A DNA stretch of 64,000 bases from Microbacteriaceae bacterium (GTDB lineage Bacteria; Actinomycetota; Actinomycetes; Actinomycetales; Microbacteriaceae): the NCBI GenBank assembly GCA_025352325.1, contig JANXTR010000026.1, forward strand, positions 1 to 64,000, in the 5' to 3' direction. The notes beneath the pieces were generated by a model. The model saw only the letters and a list, made by a program, of their open reading frames with translations, made no database searches and was not told the origin of the DNA. The translations under genes were made by a program, and so were the position numbers. Below, in pieces: positions 63,955 to 64,000 of this stretch. The first letter of the stretch is position 1; every line of letters begins with the position of its first letter.

Positions 63955-64000
63955 GTGGATCTTTTCGAGTACCAGGCCCGTGATCTCTTCGAGAAGTACG
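63955..64000 (+). CDS. sucC: succinate-CoA ligase beta subunit, 3'-truncated by the window edge
   Basis: Only 15 codons are visible, from GTG 63955: MDLFEYQARDLFEKY, the exact start expected for SucC (ATP-grasp subunit that couples succinyl-CoA to succinate with nucleotide triphosphate formation). A GGAAGAAG ribosome site lies about 8 bp upstream. The rest lies outside the window. Confidence 0.85.
   Translation, partial: MDLFEYQARDLFEKY

Overview
The window is chromosomal DNA from a high-GC Gram-positive bacterium, most likely an actinobacterium of the Microbacteriaceae/Micrococcales group. This rests on gene content: a GuaB3 IMP dehydrogenase paralogue, a deazaflavin-dependent oxidoreductase family protein, SURF1, DUF3817, and adk directly after secY. 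It also rests on many start codons sitting 6-9 nt after a TANNNT -10 box (leaderless transcripts). I see no rRNA, tRNA, CRISPR array, prophage or insertion sequence. Almost everything is chromosomal core sequence with small islands of gene decay.

Layout. 1-2170 holds the 3' part of a topoisomerase IB gene, a small MT0933-like antitoxin-family protein and a LacI-type regulator. 2200-6290 is a carbohydrate (AglEFG-like) ABC importer behind several LacI-type palindromes; no ATPase gene is present. 6400-28290 is the S10-spc-alpha ribosomal superoperon (rpsJ to rplQ, with secY, adk, infA, rpmJ, rpoA), followed by truA, rplM, rpsI and glmM. A decayed acetyltransferase and an acyltransferase-3/SGNH gene lie between rplQ and truA. 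rpsN, rpsD and map are absent from the positions they often occupy. L15, L17, L29 and S5 carry long low-complexity tails.

28290-35900 holds cell-wall and tRNA-modification genes: coaA (reverse), glmS, acpS, alr, tsaE, tsaB, rimI, tsaD. 35900-38480 has a broken DUF4190 gene and an intact small relative, a THUMP-like methyltransferase, and groES under two CIRCE operators. 38550-46850 has rarD and a LIV-type ABC transporter with two substrate-binding lipoproteins; its LivH permease is fused to an extracellular carboxypeptidase-regulatory-like domain.

46930-55510 is a purine and ion-homeostasis block: guaB, a dead MalY-type aminotransferase, guaB3, a KhtTU-like K+/H+ antiporter pair, SURF1, DUF3817 and guaA. 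55620-58560 has a reverse operon (zinc-ribbon DUF4190 protein, small membrane protein, Bax-inhibitor-1 protein whose best start codon is ATC) divergent from a glycerophosphodiester phosphodiesterase. 59060-64000 has pcrA, a PadR regulator, a frameshifted unknown gene, an MpaB/DUF2236 protein and the first codons of sucC.

The most unusual signals are these: an intergenic stem-loop family with an AGAAAT loop (three copies); palindromic repeats that have become the N-termini of adk and guaA; the ribosomal-protein tails; the LivH fusion; the ATC start; and a cluster of pseudogenes in an otherwise essential-gene neighbourhood.
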